A stretch of 54,114 nt of DNA from Acidimicrobiia bacterium (GCA_028376655.1 JAONAZ010000007.1:1-54114), one strand, 5' to 3'. Counted from the stretch's first letter, positions 39,440-49,462 are shown. Translations and numbers: made by a program. The notes: generated from the letters alone by a model not told the origin.

Positions 39440-41082
39440 TAAGATACTTAAGAAAATTTAAATACGAAATTAATAATCTTTTTAAAAAACCTCCACTCAT
39501 ACCTGATAACTTTGATCAAGGAAAATGGAAAGGTAAATCTAAAATTTATGATTTATTAGGTACAATAGGTAAAGATTTAACCCAAGATTTAAATCTCATT
39601 GATATGAAAATATTTGGAGAATCTGTGAATAATAGTTGGATTGTCGGTTCAGATTTTTTTAAAGGCTACGACTTCACCGATAAAAAATTAAAGCCTGCCT
39701 TTTTCAATATTGCAGATGTAAAAGTCCCCTACGAAGCTTCGAGATTGCAACACCTACAAAAACAGAATTTAATTAGCTCTATTGATGATATGAAGGCACT
39801 TGATTCTGAAGCTTTAGTAGTTAAAGTAGATAAATTTCCTTTGATTTATTGGAATAGTCCAATGGATGTTGCGATCCGCCTAATCAATTTAATAATTCAC
39901 AGACAGTTTCTTGCTCATAAAACTAATAAATCTATAATTTTTGACAATAGTGAAGAATTACTTGATGCTTATATTTGCCAGAATTATCAATATGTAAAAG
40001 ATAACCTAGAGAGTGAGGGCAATGTTGTTGGGAACCATTACCTAATAGAACTTTCAGCCATGTTATTTTTTCTTGCTTACTATGAAACCAAAAATAGTGT
40101 GATTGATACTGAATTCGTACTTTCAGAATTAAAAAATGAAATAATTAATCAGTTTAACGAAGAAGGAACAAATTTTGAAGGCTCTACGCATTACGCTGCT
40201 TTTGTAACTGAAGCATTGATACTATGCAAAATTTCCATGCAAGATCTAGATCAAACTTCAGATTTGTCATCAGTGATAGATAAATTAATTCTGCTAAATA
40301 AGAAATTTTTAGAATTGTTAATAATTGATGGTGAATTATCACAAATTGGAGATAATGATTCTGGAAGAATATTTTATTTTGCATTTGAAGAAGAAAAACC
40401 TCTAAAGCTTACTTGGTTAATAAAAATGATTGAAAGTCTTGAAATCAATGAAAATTTAATTATTAATAAAAATAATAATATAAATGAAGTGTCTAAAGAA
40501 ATTCCAAATTTAAAAGACTACAAACATGTGAAACATCCAGAAATAAAACTATTTTCAAAAGATTATCAATCATATGCATACCCAGAGTTTGGGATTTTTA
40601 TTTGGAGGAATGATTCTGAATATTTAAGTATTAGATGTGGCCCCATTGGACAAAATGGAGTGGGAGGTCATTCACACTATGATCAATTGTCTATTGAATG
40701 CTTTACAGATAATAAGTGGATAGCTAGAGATCCAGGAACAGGTACTTACACAGATAATATTTCTACTAGAAATAAATTTAAATCTTTGGAATATCACTGG
40801 GGCCCTAATCTCAATATTAAGTTTAAAAAAGAAGATGAATTTGATTGCTTCAAAATAAATAATATGACTGATGGAAATGTGTTAACTTTTAATATGGAAA
40901 ATTTTCTTGGGGTAGTTGAATTTAATGGAAGTAAGATATATAGACAAATAAAATTAGACGATGGAATACTTTCAATTCAAGACTTTTCAAAATTACAAAG
41001 ATTACAACCATACGACTCTTGGGGAGAAAAAAATAGTGGTATTAAAAATCAATTTTCAGAAGGGTATAAAAGATTTAGTTGA
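39436..41082 (+). CDS. Heparinase II/III-like protein (putative polysaccharide lyase)
   Basis: NHYLIELSAMLFFLAYYE; GTNFEGSTHYAAFVTEALIL; GVGGHSHYDQLSIECFTDNKWIARDPGTGTY. Confidence 0.85.
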   Translation: MIRYLRKFKYEINNLFKKPPLIPDNFDQGKWKGKSKIYDLLGTIGKDLTQDLNLIDMKIFGESVNNSWIVGSDFFKGYDFTDKKLKPAFFNIADVKVPYEASRLQHLQKQNLISSIDDMKALDSEALVVKVDKFPLIYWNSPMDVAIRLINLIIHRQFLAHKTNKSIIFDNSEELLDAYICQNYQYVKDNLESEGNVVGNHYLIELSAMLFFLAYYETKNSVIDTEFVLSELKNEIINQFNEEGTNFEGSTHYAAFVTEALILCKISMQDLDQTSDLSSVIDKLILLNKKFLELLIIDGELSQIGDNDSGRIFYFAFEEEKPLKLTWLIKMIESLEINENLIINKNNNINEVSKEIPNLKDYKHVKHPEIKLFSKDYQSYAYPEFGIFIWRNDSEYLSIRCGPIGQNGVGGHSHYDQLSIECFTDNKWIARDPGTGTYTDNISTRNKFKSLEYHWGPNLNIKFKKEDEFDCFKINNMTDGNVLTFNMENFLGVVEFNGSKIYRQIKLDDGILSIQDFSKLQRLQPYDSWGEKNSGIKNQFSEGYKRFS

Positions 41083-42464
41083 AGATTAAAGAACAAAATA
41101 TAGTTCTATCTATTTTACTTTCTAGTATTTTCCTAGAGGGCTTAGATGCTTTCTCCATATTTACAGTTCCATTTCCATGGTTTGGCGTATCCATATTATT
41201 ACTAATGATTCCTGCATATTATTTTTTTAACTTTAATTTAACTTCTTCAAATTTTGGTTCTTTAAAATATTGGATTTTATACATAGTTACTGTAACAATT
41301 ATTAGAGCTTTTTCTTTTGATCTTGAAATGCCTCAATATGCTACTAGTACTTATTCCCAATTCATCAGTTTGAGAGTTACGAAAATTATAAGTTTTTTTA
41401 TTGTCGTCTGGATAATACAGTTTCTGGCCTCGTACTTTACTAAAAATCAAATCATTGAGTATATCGCTTATATTGGAGTTATGATTTCAGTCTTGTCTCT
41501 GTATTCATATTTCTCATTTTTTCTCGATTTTCCAGATTTTAATCGAACCAGAGCTGGATCGGGGGGCTGGTCCCAGCCTATCCAGAGAGCTTGTTCAATT
41601 CTAAGAAACTATGGAACATTTCGTGAACCTAGTTTTCTAGCAGTATGGACAGTACCTTTTATACCTTTAAATTTTTACTTAGCTAGAAAAAGTAATAAGT
41701 GGTATTTTTTATCAATACTTCCAATATTATCACTAATACTTACAAGAAGCCTCACTGGGGTAATATCAGTATTAATTGCATGTCTTGTAGTGTTGTTTGT
41801 TTGCTTACTTAAAACTAAAAAACTTGAATTAAATTTTGTATATCCAATAATTATGATCCTTTTTGTATCGTTAATCGCCAATAACATAAGTTTTAAATTT
41901 CCTCCCTTAGATTCTTCCATGTGTCCCCCTAACTCTGCAGATAAATGTGACTGTAGTATTTATGATGACTCCTTAGATGAAGCTAAAAATTCAGAGAATA
42001 TCGCTGAAAGTATTTTCTCTAGAGCTACATTAATAGTTGGTGGAGGGATAGATGGATTTGGAAACTTTTCATATTTAACAAACCATATACTTAATGAAAA
42101 TATAAAGATATTTGGTGATGGTCTTGGAAGTTCAAATATTATTTACTCTTATAATTTTGAAAAACAAACAGCTCAAGTTAAATCAGGAGAGATAGTATTT
42201 AGAAATCCAGGACAGATCGTTTCTTTTAATAACCTATATGCAAATATTTATTTTTCAAGTGGCTTATTTGCTCTCATTTGGTTTTTATTTATATTGTTTA
42301 AATACATGTATTACTTATTTAAAAATACAGAAATTATTAATTATTATTTAGCGATTCAGCTTTTTTCGATTCTATTAATGTTTTTCTTCCAAGCTGAGGA
42401 GTTGAGCACTCTATTGGGTGTATCTATTGGGTTAATAATACTAGAAAGTCATAAAAATGAGTAA
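41079..42464 (+). CDS. Wzy/O-antigen polymerase-like membrane protein
   Basis: About 10 TM; NYGTFREPSFLAVW; TRSLTGVISVLIA; TTG start. Confidence 0.72.
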   Translation: MKIKEQNIVLSILLSSIFLEGLDAFSIFTVPFPWFGVSILLLMIPAYYFFNFNLTSSNFGSLKYWILYIVTVTIIRAFSFDLEMPQYATSTYSQFISLRVTKIISFFIVVWIIQFLASYFTKNQIIEYIAYIGVMISVLSLYSYFSFFLDFPDFNRTRAGSGGWSQPIQRACSILRNYGTFREPSFLAVWTVPFIPLNFYLARKSNKWYFLSILPILSLILTRSLTGVISVLIACLVVLFVCLLKTKKLELNFVYPIIMILFVSLIANNISFKFPPLDSSMCPPNSADKCDCSIYDDSLDEAKNSENIAESIFSRATLIVGGGIDGFGNFSYLTNHILNENIKIFGDGLGSSNIIYSYNFEKQTAQVKSGEIVFRNPGQIVSFNNLYANIYFSSGLFALIWFLFILFKYMYYLFKNTEIINYYLAIQLFSILLMFFFQAEELSTLLGVSIGLIILESHKNE

Positions 42465-43680
42465 GTACCTAATTGTAACTCATCAGTTTTTACCTCACGT
42501 AAGTCCTAGAACAACTAGGTGGAAGCTTTTAGTTGATGAGCTGGTTTCATTAGGTCACGAGGTGACAGTTCTAACTGGCACAAAACAACACAGTCAAGAC
42601 AGGAATATTGAGACAATTTTTGTAGGAAATTCAAGAGCAAGTAATGTTGTTGTTAGCTTACGAAATCAATCTAATAGTTTGGATTCAAAGAATAGAATCA
42701 AAAGTAGAAGTTATAAATTATTAAAAAAAGTCTACCGATTTGTAATTAGAAATTTTTCTTGGCCTGACTATACAATGTTCTGGCTCATTTCTGTTTTCAA
42801 AGTAAGAAAAAAATTAAATTTAGAATACGATGTTCTTATTAGTGTTAGTTTGCCTTTCTCGTCACATATTGCTGGATATTTGATTAATAAAAAGATAGGG
42901 AAACCATGGATTATGGACGTTGGTGACCCTTTTACATTAAAAAAAACAGCCCCTGAAAACAATAGTTTTCTATATGGACGATTAAATAAACACTATGAAA
43001 TGAAATTTTATCAACAAGCTTCTAAAGTCTTATTTACACACGATGATGCTAGAAAAATTCATATCAAAGAGTTTCAAATCAACCCCTCTATTACAGCTGT
43101 AGGACAGCCTATCAGCAAATTTCAAGAAGATTTATATGAACAAACCAAGAACTATAACTATACAAATAATGATATAAAATTTGGATATTTTGGTATTTTC
43201 ACTCATGGCGTTAGGACGCCTGTAAATTTTATTAATTTTTTAAACAAATTTCAAAATTATGAAATGCACTGGTATATAAATTCAGATTCGGAGAGTATAT
43301 TGCAAAAGAATATACTTGATAGCAGCAAGCATAATTTTAATTCTCATGTTGCAAGAGATGAAGCACTACAGTTAATGACTAAGTCATTCCACTGCCTCGT
43401 TTCCATTGGGAATTTAAATCCAAATCAAATACCAAGTAAAGTTATCGAATATATAGCAACTGGTAAACCCATTATTCACTTTGCTGAAATTAATGATGAT
43501 CCAGTAATTCATATTGCAGATGAGTTTGATAACCTGTTTATTGTTACAAAAAATACAGATATAAATATTTTTAAAAAAGATCTAAACAAGTTTTTCTTGG
43601 AAATTGATAATTTTGATAGCAAAAAGTTTAATAAACTTTATTCACCGTCAGCATTGATTGAGAAACTAGATACTTTTTAG
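42457..43680 (+). CDS. Glycosyltransferase family 4
   Basis: MSKYLIVTHQFLPHVSPRTTRWKLLVDELVSLGHEVTVLTG; PSKVIEYIATGKPIIHF. Confidence 0.85.
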   Translation: MSKYLIVTHQFLPHVSPRTTRWKLLVDELVSLGHEVTVLTGTKQHSQDRNIETIFVGNSRASNVVVSLRNQSNSLDSKNRIKSRSYKLLKKVYRFVIRNFSWPDYTMFWLISVFKVRKKLNLEYDVLISVSLPFSSHIAGYLINKKIGKPWIMDVGDPFTLKKTAPENNSFLYGRLNKHYEMKFYQQASKVLFTHDDARKIHIKEFQINPSITAVGQPISKFQEDLYEQTKNYNYTNNDIKFGYFGIFTHGVRTPVNFINFLNKFQNYEMHWYINSDSESILQKNILDSSKHNFNSHVARDEALQLMTKSFHCLVSIGNLNPNQIPSKVIEYIATGKPIIHFAEINDDPVIHIADEFDNLFIVTKNTDINIFKKDLNKFFLEIDNFDSKKFNKLYSPSALIEKLDTF

Positions 43681-44607
43681 AACAGGATTCCAGTCTTCTA
43701 TGTATGCCAAGCTGTAAAATGGTTCTTTTTTAGCATCTAATGCATCTTTAATACATGTAGTGGCAGATTCAATATCCCCGGGTATATATTTAATTGAATT
43801 AGAAATATCAAAATGCTCCATATATGCAGAATCAGGAGCCACCACAAACAGACCAGCGGAGCTCGCTTCATATAAAGGTAGTCCAACAGTTTCATAATGG
43901 CTTGTATGTAAATAGATACTGTGATTAGGAAATTCTTCAAGTAATAAAGTTGATTTATTTTCTGATTTTTTTTGATTTTCTTCTGATATAAACTTTGTTA
44001 TTTTTAGATTAGGATTATCAACCTTCAGTTTCTTAAGTACAGCATCCATAAAGCTAGAATTTTTATTTTTAATTAGACTCTGTATGCTTATTATTCCAGT
44101 TTCAGAATTTATGTCATTTGCAAACTTCTCAATCACACCAATTTTTAATAATTTGTTACTGAATTGATTATGTATTTCTTCAGCAACATGGTCAAGTTGG
44201 TAAATTATATGATCACTATCTTTAAATGATTTATTTATAAAGTATCTTAAAATTAGATTCTTCAGGTCTTTAACTTTTAGTGGAAGCAAGTTCTGGATCA
44301 GAGTGTATGATTTATTTTTAGTTTTAAAGCCAAAATTGCCAAAATGGATTATTGCTTCAGATTCGTTAATCATATTCATATCTTTTTTACTTAAGAAAAT
44401 ATTGAGATAGGGATGAAAATATCTATTTAAACTTGTTTCTATTTTTTGCACATTAGAGTCTTTATCTAAATCATCTAAGAAATAATTATCGTGTAGAAGT
44501 ATTATTTTGTAATTTGACTTTTCAATAAAATTTAAAGCACTTTTAACTACAACTTTCCCACCAAGCGATTTTACACCACATATATTAAGTACAATACTCT
44601 TATCCAT
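43666..44607 (-). CDS. Glycosyltransferase-like protein
   Basis: HTSHYETVGLPLYEASSAGLFVVAPDSAYMEHF (GT4-type C-terminal motif). Confidence 0.65.
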   Translation of the reverse strand: MDKSIVLNICGVKSLGGKVVVKSALNFIEKSNYKIILLHDNYFLDDLDKDSNVQKIETSLNRYFHPYLNIFLSKKDMNMINESEAIIHFGNFGFKTKNKSYTLIQNLLPLKVKDLKNLILRYFINKSFKDSDHIIYQLDHVAEEIHNQFSNKLLKIGVIEKFANDINSETGIISIQSLIKNKNSSFMDAVLKKLKVDNPNLKITKFISEENQKKSENKSTLLLEEFPNHSIYLHTSHYETVGLPLYEASSAGLFVVAPDSAYMEHFDISNSIKYIPGDIESATTCIKDALDAKKEPFYSLAYIEDWNPVLKSI

Positions 44608-44614
44608 TAATTCA

Positions 44615-44620
44615 ATAATA
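44615..44620 (-). promoter_or_regulatory. Putative -10 (TATTAT) for glycosyltransferase gene
   Basis: First T 13 nt before ATG at 44607 (minus strand). Confidence 0.5.
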
Positions 44621-44648
44621 GTTCCTTATTAACAACTAATTGTATGAC

Positions 44649-44654
44649 TAAAAT
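44649..44654 (+). promoter_or_regulatory. Putative -10 (TAAAAT) for wecB
   Basis: First T 12 nt before GTG 44661. Confidence 0.5.
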
Positions 44655-44660
44655 CATTAT

Positions 44661-45740
44661 GTGGTTAAAAATAGTTATGATGTTGCTTTAGTTGTCGGTA
44701 CGAGACCAAATTTTATAAAAGCTGCTCCTTTAGTGAAATGTTTTGAGAGTAAGAATTTAGATGTCTTATTTATTCACACTGGCCAACACTGGGATAAGAA
44801 TCTTTCAGGAAATATATTTACAGATCTTGAATTAAGGGAACCTGATATAAACCTAGAAACCCCCCTTGATGGAATGAATCATCAATTGAGTTATATGATT
44901 AAGAGCTTAGATGCAACGTTAAGTAAATGTAGTGTTCCAAGAGTAGGTGTTTTTGGTGACGTAACTTCAACTCTTGCAGCCGCTTTAGTTACTAAAAATA
45001 GAGATTTAGAATTATTTCATGTTGAGTCAGGTTTAAGATCCAGAAATCTGAATATGCCAGAAGAAAGAAATAGGCTAGCTGTTGACACAATAAGTGACTA
45101 CTTATTTACACCATCTGATGATGCTGTTAAAAATCTACTTGATGAAAATATTGGAAAAGAAAAAATATTTAATGTTGGAAACATAATGATTGATACCCTT
45201 AAGGCTAACTTGGATAAAATTCAGAATTCAAAAAATACCGTTATTGATGAATTAGGAATCAATGAACCCTACTTCGTTATGACTATCCACAGGCCGTCAA
45301 ATCTATCTAATGAAGCATTAAGTGGCATCTTTGCTGCATTAGATTCATTCAAGAAAGAATATAAAATATTAATACCAGCCCATCCAAGGCTATCTCAATT
45401 TATTGAAAAAAATGACTTACAATTCGAAAATTTTATTTTTATAGATCCACTGCCTTACATTAAATTCTTAGGTTTAGTTTCAGGTGCAAAATTAGTATTA
45501 ACCGACTCTGGAGGTCTCCAAGAAGAGACAACGTATCTTAATATAAGATGTTTAACTTTAAGAGAAGAAACAGAGCGACCAATTACTGTATTTGAAGGAA
45601 CAAATAAAGTTATCGGTATAAATACAGAAGTAATAATTAATGAAATAAATAGTTCATTAGGCAGTAAACTACCAAATGAAATTAATATTAAAAATTGGGA
45701 TGGTCTCACATCATCAAGAATTTATGATGTTTTGTATTAG
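44661..45740 (+). CDS. wecB: UDP-N-acetylglucosamine 2-epimerase (non-hydrolysing)
   Basis: VVGTRPNFIKAAPLVK; HTGQHWDKNLSGNIF; HVESGLRSRNLNMPEERNR; LTDSGGLQEE; GTG start. Confidence 0.93.
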   Translation: MVKNSYDVALVVGTRPNFIKAAPLVKCFESKNLDVLFIHTGQHWDKNLSGNIFTDLELREPDINLETPLDGMNHQLSYMIKSLDATLSKCSVPRVGVFGDVTSTLAAALVTKNRDLELFHVESGLRSRNLNMPEERNRLAVDTISDYLFTPSDDAVKNLLDENIGKEKIFNVGNIMIDTLKANLDKIQNSKNTVIDELGINEPYFVMTIHRPSNLSNEALSGIFAALDSFKKEYKILIPAHPRLSQFIEKNDLQFENFIFIDPLPYIKFLGLVSGAKLVLTDSGGLQEETTYLNIRCLTLREETERPITVFEGTNKVIGINTEVIINEINSSLGSKLPNEINIKNWDGLTSSRIYDVLY

Positions 45741-45746
45741 AGGTAT

Positions 45747-47009
45747 ATGAGTAATTTTAAATACGATGTAGCGGTAATAGGGCTTGGTTACGTAGGCTTG
45801 CCTTTAGCTATTCAAGCTACTAGTTCAAACTTGAAAGTTTACGGTTACGATATAGATGAAAATAAAATTTCTAATTACAATTTAGGAAAATCAACCATAG
45901 AAGATATCTCAGATAAACAACTTCAAGCATCCTTAGAGAAAGGTCTTTTCTTATCATCTGACCCTAAATATTTATCTGAGTCAGAAACTATAGTTATAAG
46001 CGTACCAACGCCATTAACTGATTATCAACCAGATCTTAGTTATGTAAAGGCTGCAGCTGAAACTATTGCTAAAAATATTACTAAAAATCAGATTATAATT
46101 CTTGAGTCAACGACATATCCCGGAACAACTGTAGAGGTTTTGATACCTGCTATTGAAGAAATCTCAAATCTTAAATCAGGGGTTGATTTTTTTGTGGGCT
46201 ATTCTCCAGAGAGAATTGATCCAGGAAATGATACATGGAATTTTAAAAATACACCAAAAGTTATAAGCGGAATTAACGATGAGTCACTTTCAAAAATCGA
46301 GAATTTCTACGAACAGATTATAGATTCGGTAGTAAGAGTCAGTGGTACAAAAGAAGCTGAGATGGTGAAACTCTTAGAAAATACTTATAGACATGTAAAT
46401 ATTGCATTAATAAATGAGCTAGCAATCTTATGTAATATGCTTGACATAGATATATGGGAGGTTGTAAATGCAGCAAAAACTAAACCATTTGGATTTGAGT
46501 CCTTTAGGCCTGGGCCGGGTGTTGGGGGGCATTGTATTCCAGTAGATCCTAATTATCTATCTTTCAAAACGAGACAAATAGGAAAACCAGTAAGGTTTGT
46601 TGAACTTGCTCAGGAAATTAATAATTCCATGCCAAGTTATGTTGTAAGTAGACTTTTAGAGAAAATGAACGCACTAGAAAAACCATTTAAAAATTCAAAT
46701 ATTTTGATTCTTGGAGTAGCTTATAAAAAAGATATTGGAGATATAAGAGAGTCACCAGCTATAGGCATAATTGAAAACCTTTACGAAAGGGGAGTAAAGG
46801 TAAAGTACTTCGACCCTTTTGTTGAAAGTATTAATGTGAATGGACAAGATGTTGATAAAGAGGATAGTTTAAACAATATTAATGAATATGATTTAATTTT
46901 AGTTCATACATCACATACCGAATTTAAAAATTTTGACTTTAGCAAGACAACAACTCCTATTTTTGATGCAACAGGTAGTGATCATTTTACAAATGCTGAA
47001 AGGATCTAG
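45747..47009 (+). CDS. UDP-N-acetyl-D-mannosamine dehydrogenase family (WecC/TviB-like)
   Basis: VAVIGLGYVGLPLAIQA; GYSPERIDPGN; FGFESFRPGPGVGGHCIPVDPNYL. Confidence 0.92.
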   Translation: MSNFKYDVAVIGLGYVGLPLAIQATSSNLKVYGYDIDENKISNYNLGKSTIEDISDKQLQASLEKGLFLSSDPKYLSESETIVISVPTPLTDYQPDLSYVKAAAETIAKNITKNQIIILESTTYPGTTVEVLIPAIEEISNLKSGVDFFVGYSPERIDPGNDTWNFKNTPKVISGINDESLSKIENFYEQIIDSVVRVSGTKEAEMVKLLENTYRHVNIALINELAILCNMLDIDIWEVVNAAKTKPFGFESFRPGPGVGGHCIPVDPNYLSFKTRQIGKPVRFVELAQEINNSMPSYVVSRLLEKMNALEKPFKNSNILILGVAYKKDIGDIRESPAIGIIENLYERGVKVKYFDPFVESINVNGQDVDKEDSLNNINEYDLILVHTSHTEFKNFDFSKTTTPIFDATGSDHFTNAERI

Positions 47010-47011
47010 CA

Positions 47012-49462
47012 ATTTCTAACGATTTTTCTACTTTATCAAAAACTATAAATATATTAGCTAGTGAACTCGGGCAAGTTATAAAAAAACAAGCCGGTGTAAA
47101 GTATTTCAACATTGTCGAAGATATTAGATTAAATTCTAAAAAATATAGATCTACCAACAATCCTAAATATTTAGATGAAGCATTTAAGGAATTGAATAAG
47201 TTGAATTCTAAAGAAATACTTATTGTTGCAAAAGCATTTACACTCTTTTTCTACCTAGCTAATATTTCCGAACAAGTTTTTAGGGAATCATTTACAGGGG
47301 TTAAAAAAAATAACTCAATACATAATCCAAGTTACCAATATAAATTCTCCCCTGTGTTTACCGCTCATCCTACTGAAAGTGCTAGACAGTCTACTCTAAA
47401 TAAAATATACAAAATTGGAGAAATTGTTACAAGAAATGATTCTCAATCATTATCAGAAATTAATAATATCATCACAGAACTTTGGTACACAAGAGAAGTG
47501 AGATCTATAAAGCCAAACCCTATCGATGAAGTAAAGTCTCTTTTGTATTATCTGGATATTATTTATAAGGATGTATTTAATGATGTTAATAATAACATTT
47601 CAAGTACATCTATTAATACAAAAGATATCCTTACACTTGGATCTTGGGTTGGAGGAGATCGGGATGGAAATCCATATGTTACCCACAAGATTACTGAACA
47701 ATCTTTAAAAATATATTCAAAACAAATTATAAATATTTACATGCAGAAAATTAAGGATTTCTCAGAGGAGTTCAGTTTTTCAACTAGCTATATTAAAACG
47801 CCAATAAAATTAGAAAAAAGAATTCAAGAATATAGAAATTTACTTAAAAAAGAATATAATCATTACTCAAAAGTTAATTTTGATGAGCCATTTAGAATAT
47901 TCTTATCTTTAGTATTTCATCGACTTCAAAACTTTCAAAAAAATAATTCTGGTTATTTAAATTATTATGAATTCCATCAGGATATGAAGCTGATTGACGA
48001 ATCTTTGAAGCAGTCATTAAAAATTAATGATGCCTACTACGGCTTTTCTGACTTTCTAAAATATGTAGAAGCTTTTGAATTCCACGGAGTCACTCTTGAC
48101 ATTAGAGAAAACTCGAAAGTTATAAATAATCCAAATACCTACAAAAAACAATATGAAGAATTAATTAAAGTTCTTACTTCTATTTCTGAATGGAAGATTA
48201 CATACGGCAATAATGTAATTAATTCTGTAATACTTTCCATGACAAAAAGTAGTTCCGATATATTAATTTTGTATAAGCTGTGTAAAAAGTATATTAAATC
48301 TCAAAAAGATATACCAATGCTTGTTCCTTTATTGGAGGAAATAGAGGATTTACAGAATGCAGATAATTTTCTAGACAATTTACTCTCTAATAATTCTTAT
48401 AAAAATCACCTTATTAAAAATTATGACTACACACAGGAAATCATGCTTGGGTATTCTGACTCAAATAAAGATGGCGGAATTATATCCTCTCAGTGGAATG
48501 TCTATAAAGCACAGATTTCTTTATTTAAAAAAGGAAAAGAGTTTGATTGTAACATTGTTTTCTTTCATGGCAGAGGGGGAACAATCAGTCGTGGTGGTGG
48601 CCCAACTTATAACTCAATTCTTTCTCAACCTGAGGGAACTATTTCAAATCAAATAAGGTACACCGAGCAAGGAGAGGTTATTTCCGATAAATATTCCACC
48701 GCTAACTTAGCAAAAGAAAACTTAAAATTAGGAATTAATGCATTCCTATCAGCCAGTTCAACTACATTAAAAAATGAAAAAAAAGAATATCAACTTATTG
48801 AAGAACTTTCTGAAACTTCTTTTAAAAAATATCAAGAGTTGATAAATGATGATTATCTTATGACTTATTTTGAAAAAGTAACACCCGTAAAACTTTTATC
48901 GACCTTAAATATAGGCTCCAGACCCTCAAAAAGAAGCTCTAAGAGCACTATTGAGAGCTATAGGGCAATTCCTTGGGTTTTTGGTTGGGCGCAGACTAGA
49001 CATACTTTAACAGGTTGGTATGGCGCAGGAACAGCAATCCTTGAAAGCATAGAAAAGAACGGTATCAGAAAGGTACAATCTGCATATAACAATTCATCTT
49101 TCCTACAAAATTTAATAAGTAACATCGAAATGACAGTTGTAAAATCAGATTTAATAATATCAAAAATGTATGTAGATCAACTGTTAAAAGATGACTGCAA
49201 GTATTTGTTTAAAGAAATTACAAAAGAATCAAAGAAAGTTAAGAAAGCTATAAAACTTGTTACTAATAATGATGACTTATTAGAAGATAACCCAATATTA
49301 AAAAATACCCTTAAGGTAAGAAATACTTACCTAGACCCACTTTCCTTAATACAGATACTCCTAATGAAAAAACTTTCAGACAAGGAGATAACTGAAGAAG
49401 AAAAGACCGCTCTTTTGTTGACCGTCAACGGATTAGCCGCTGGTCTTAGAAATACTGGCTGA
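47012..49462 (+). CDS. ppc: Phosphoenolpyruvate carboxylase, proposed ATT start at 47012 (ORF track starts at internal TTG 47192)
   Basis: VFTAHPTESARQ; LGSWVGGDRDGNPYVT; FHGRGGTISRGGGP. Frame open upstream to 47000 encodes the conserved PPC N-terminus ILASELGQVIKKQAGVKYFNIVEDIR, with GAAAGGA 5' of ATT. Confidence 0.9.
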   Translation: MSNDFSTLSKTINILASELGQVIKKQAGVKYFNIVEDIRLNSKKYRSTNNPKYLDEAFKELNKLNSKEILIVAKAFTLFFYLANISEQVFRESFTGVKKNNSIHNPSYQYKFSPVFTAHPTESARQSTLNKIYKIGEIVTRNDSQSLSEINNIITELWYTREVRSIKPNPIDEVKSLLYYLDIIYKDVFNDVNNNISSTSINTKDILTLGSWVGGDRDGNPYVTHKITEQSLKIYSKQIINIYMQKIKDFSEEFSFSTSYIKTPIKLEKRIQEYRNLLKKEYNHYSKVNFDEPFRIFLSLVFHRLQNFQKNNSGYLNYYEFHQDMKLIDESLKQSLKINDAYYGFSDFLKYVEAFEFHGVTLDIRENSKVINNPNTYKKQYEELIKVLTSISEWKITYGNNVINSVILSMTKSSSDILILYKLCKKYIKSQKDIPMLVPLLEEIEDLQNADNFLDNLLSNNSYKNHLIKNYDYTQEIMLGYSDSNKDGGIISSQWNVYKAQISLFKKGKEFDCNIVFFHGRGGTISRGGGPTYNSILSQPEGTISNQIRYTEQGEVISDKYSTANLAKENLKLGINAFLSASSTTLKNEKKEYQLIEELSETSFKKYQELINDDYLMTYFEKVTPVKLLSTLNIGSRPSKRSSKSTIESYRAIPWVFGWAQTRHTLTGWYGAGTAILESIEKNGIRKVQSAYNNSSFLQNLISNIEMTVVKSDLIISKMYVDQLLKDDCKYLFKEITKESKKVKKAIKLVTNNDDLLEDNPILKNTLKVRNTYLDPLSLIQILLMKKLSDKEITEEEKTALLLTVNGLAAGLRNTG

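Noticed and set aside
47000-47191. Gap before ppc considered as an intergenic regulatory region or pseudogene remnant
   Set aside because: The ppc frame is open throughout and encodes the conserved PPC N-terminus, so it is coding.
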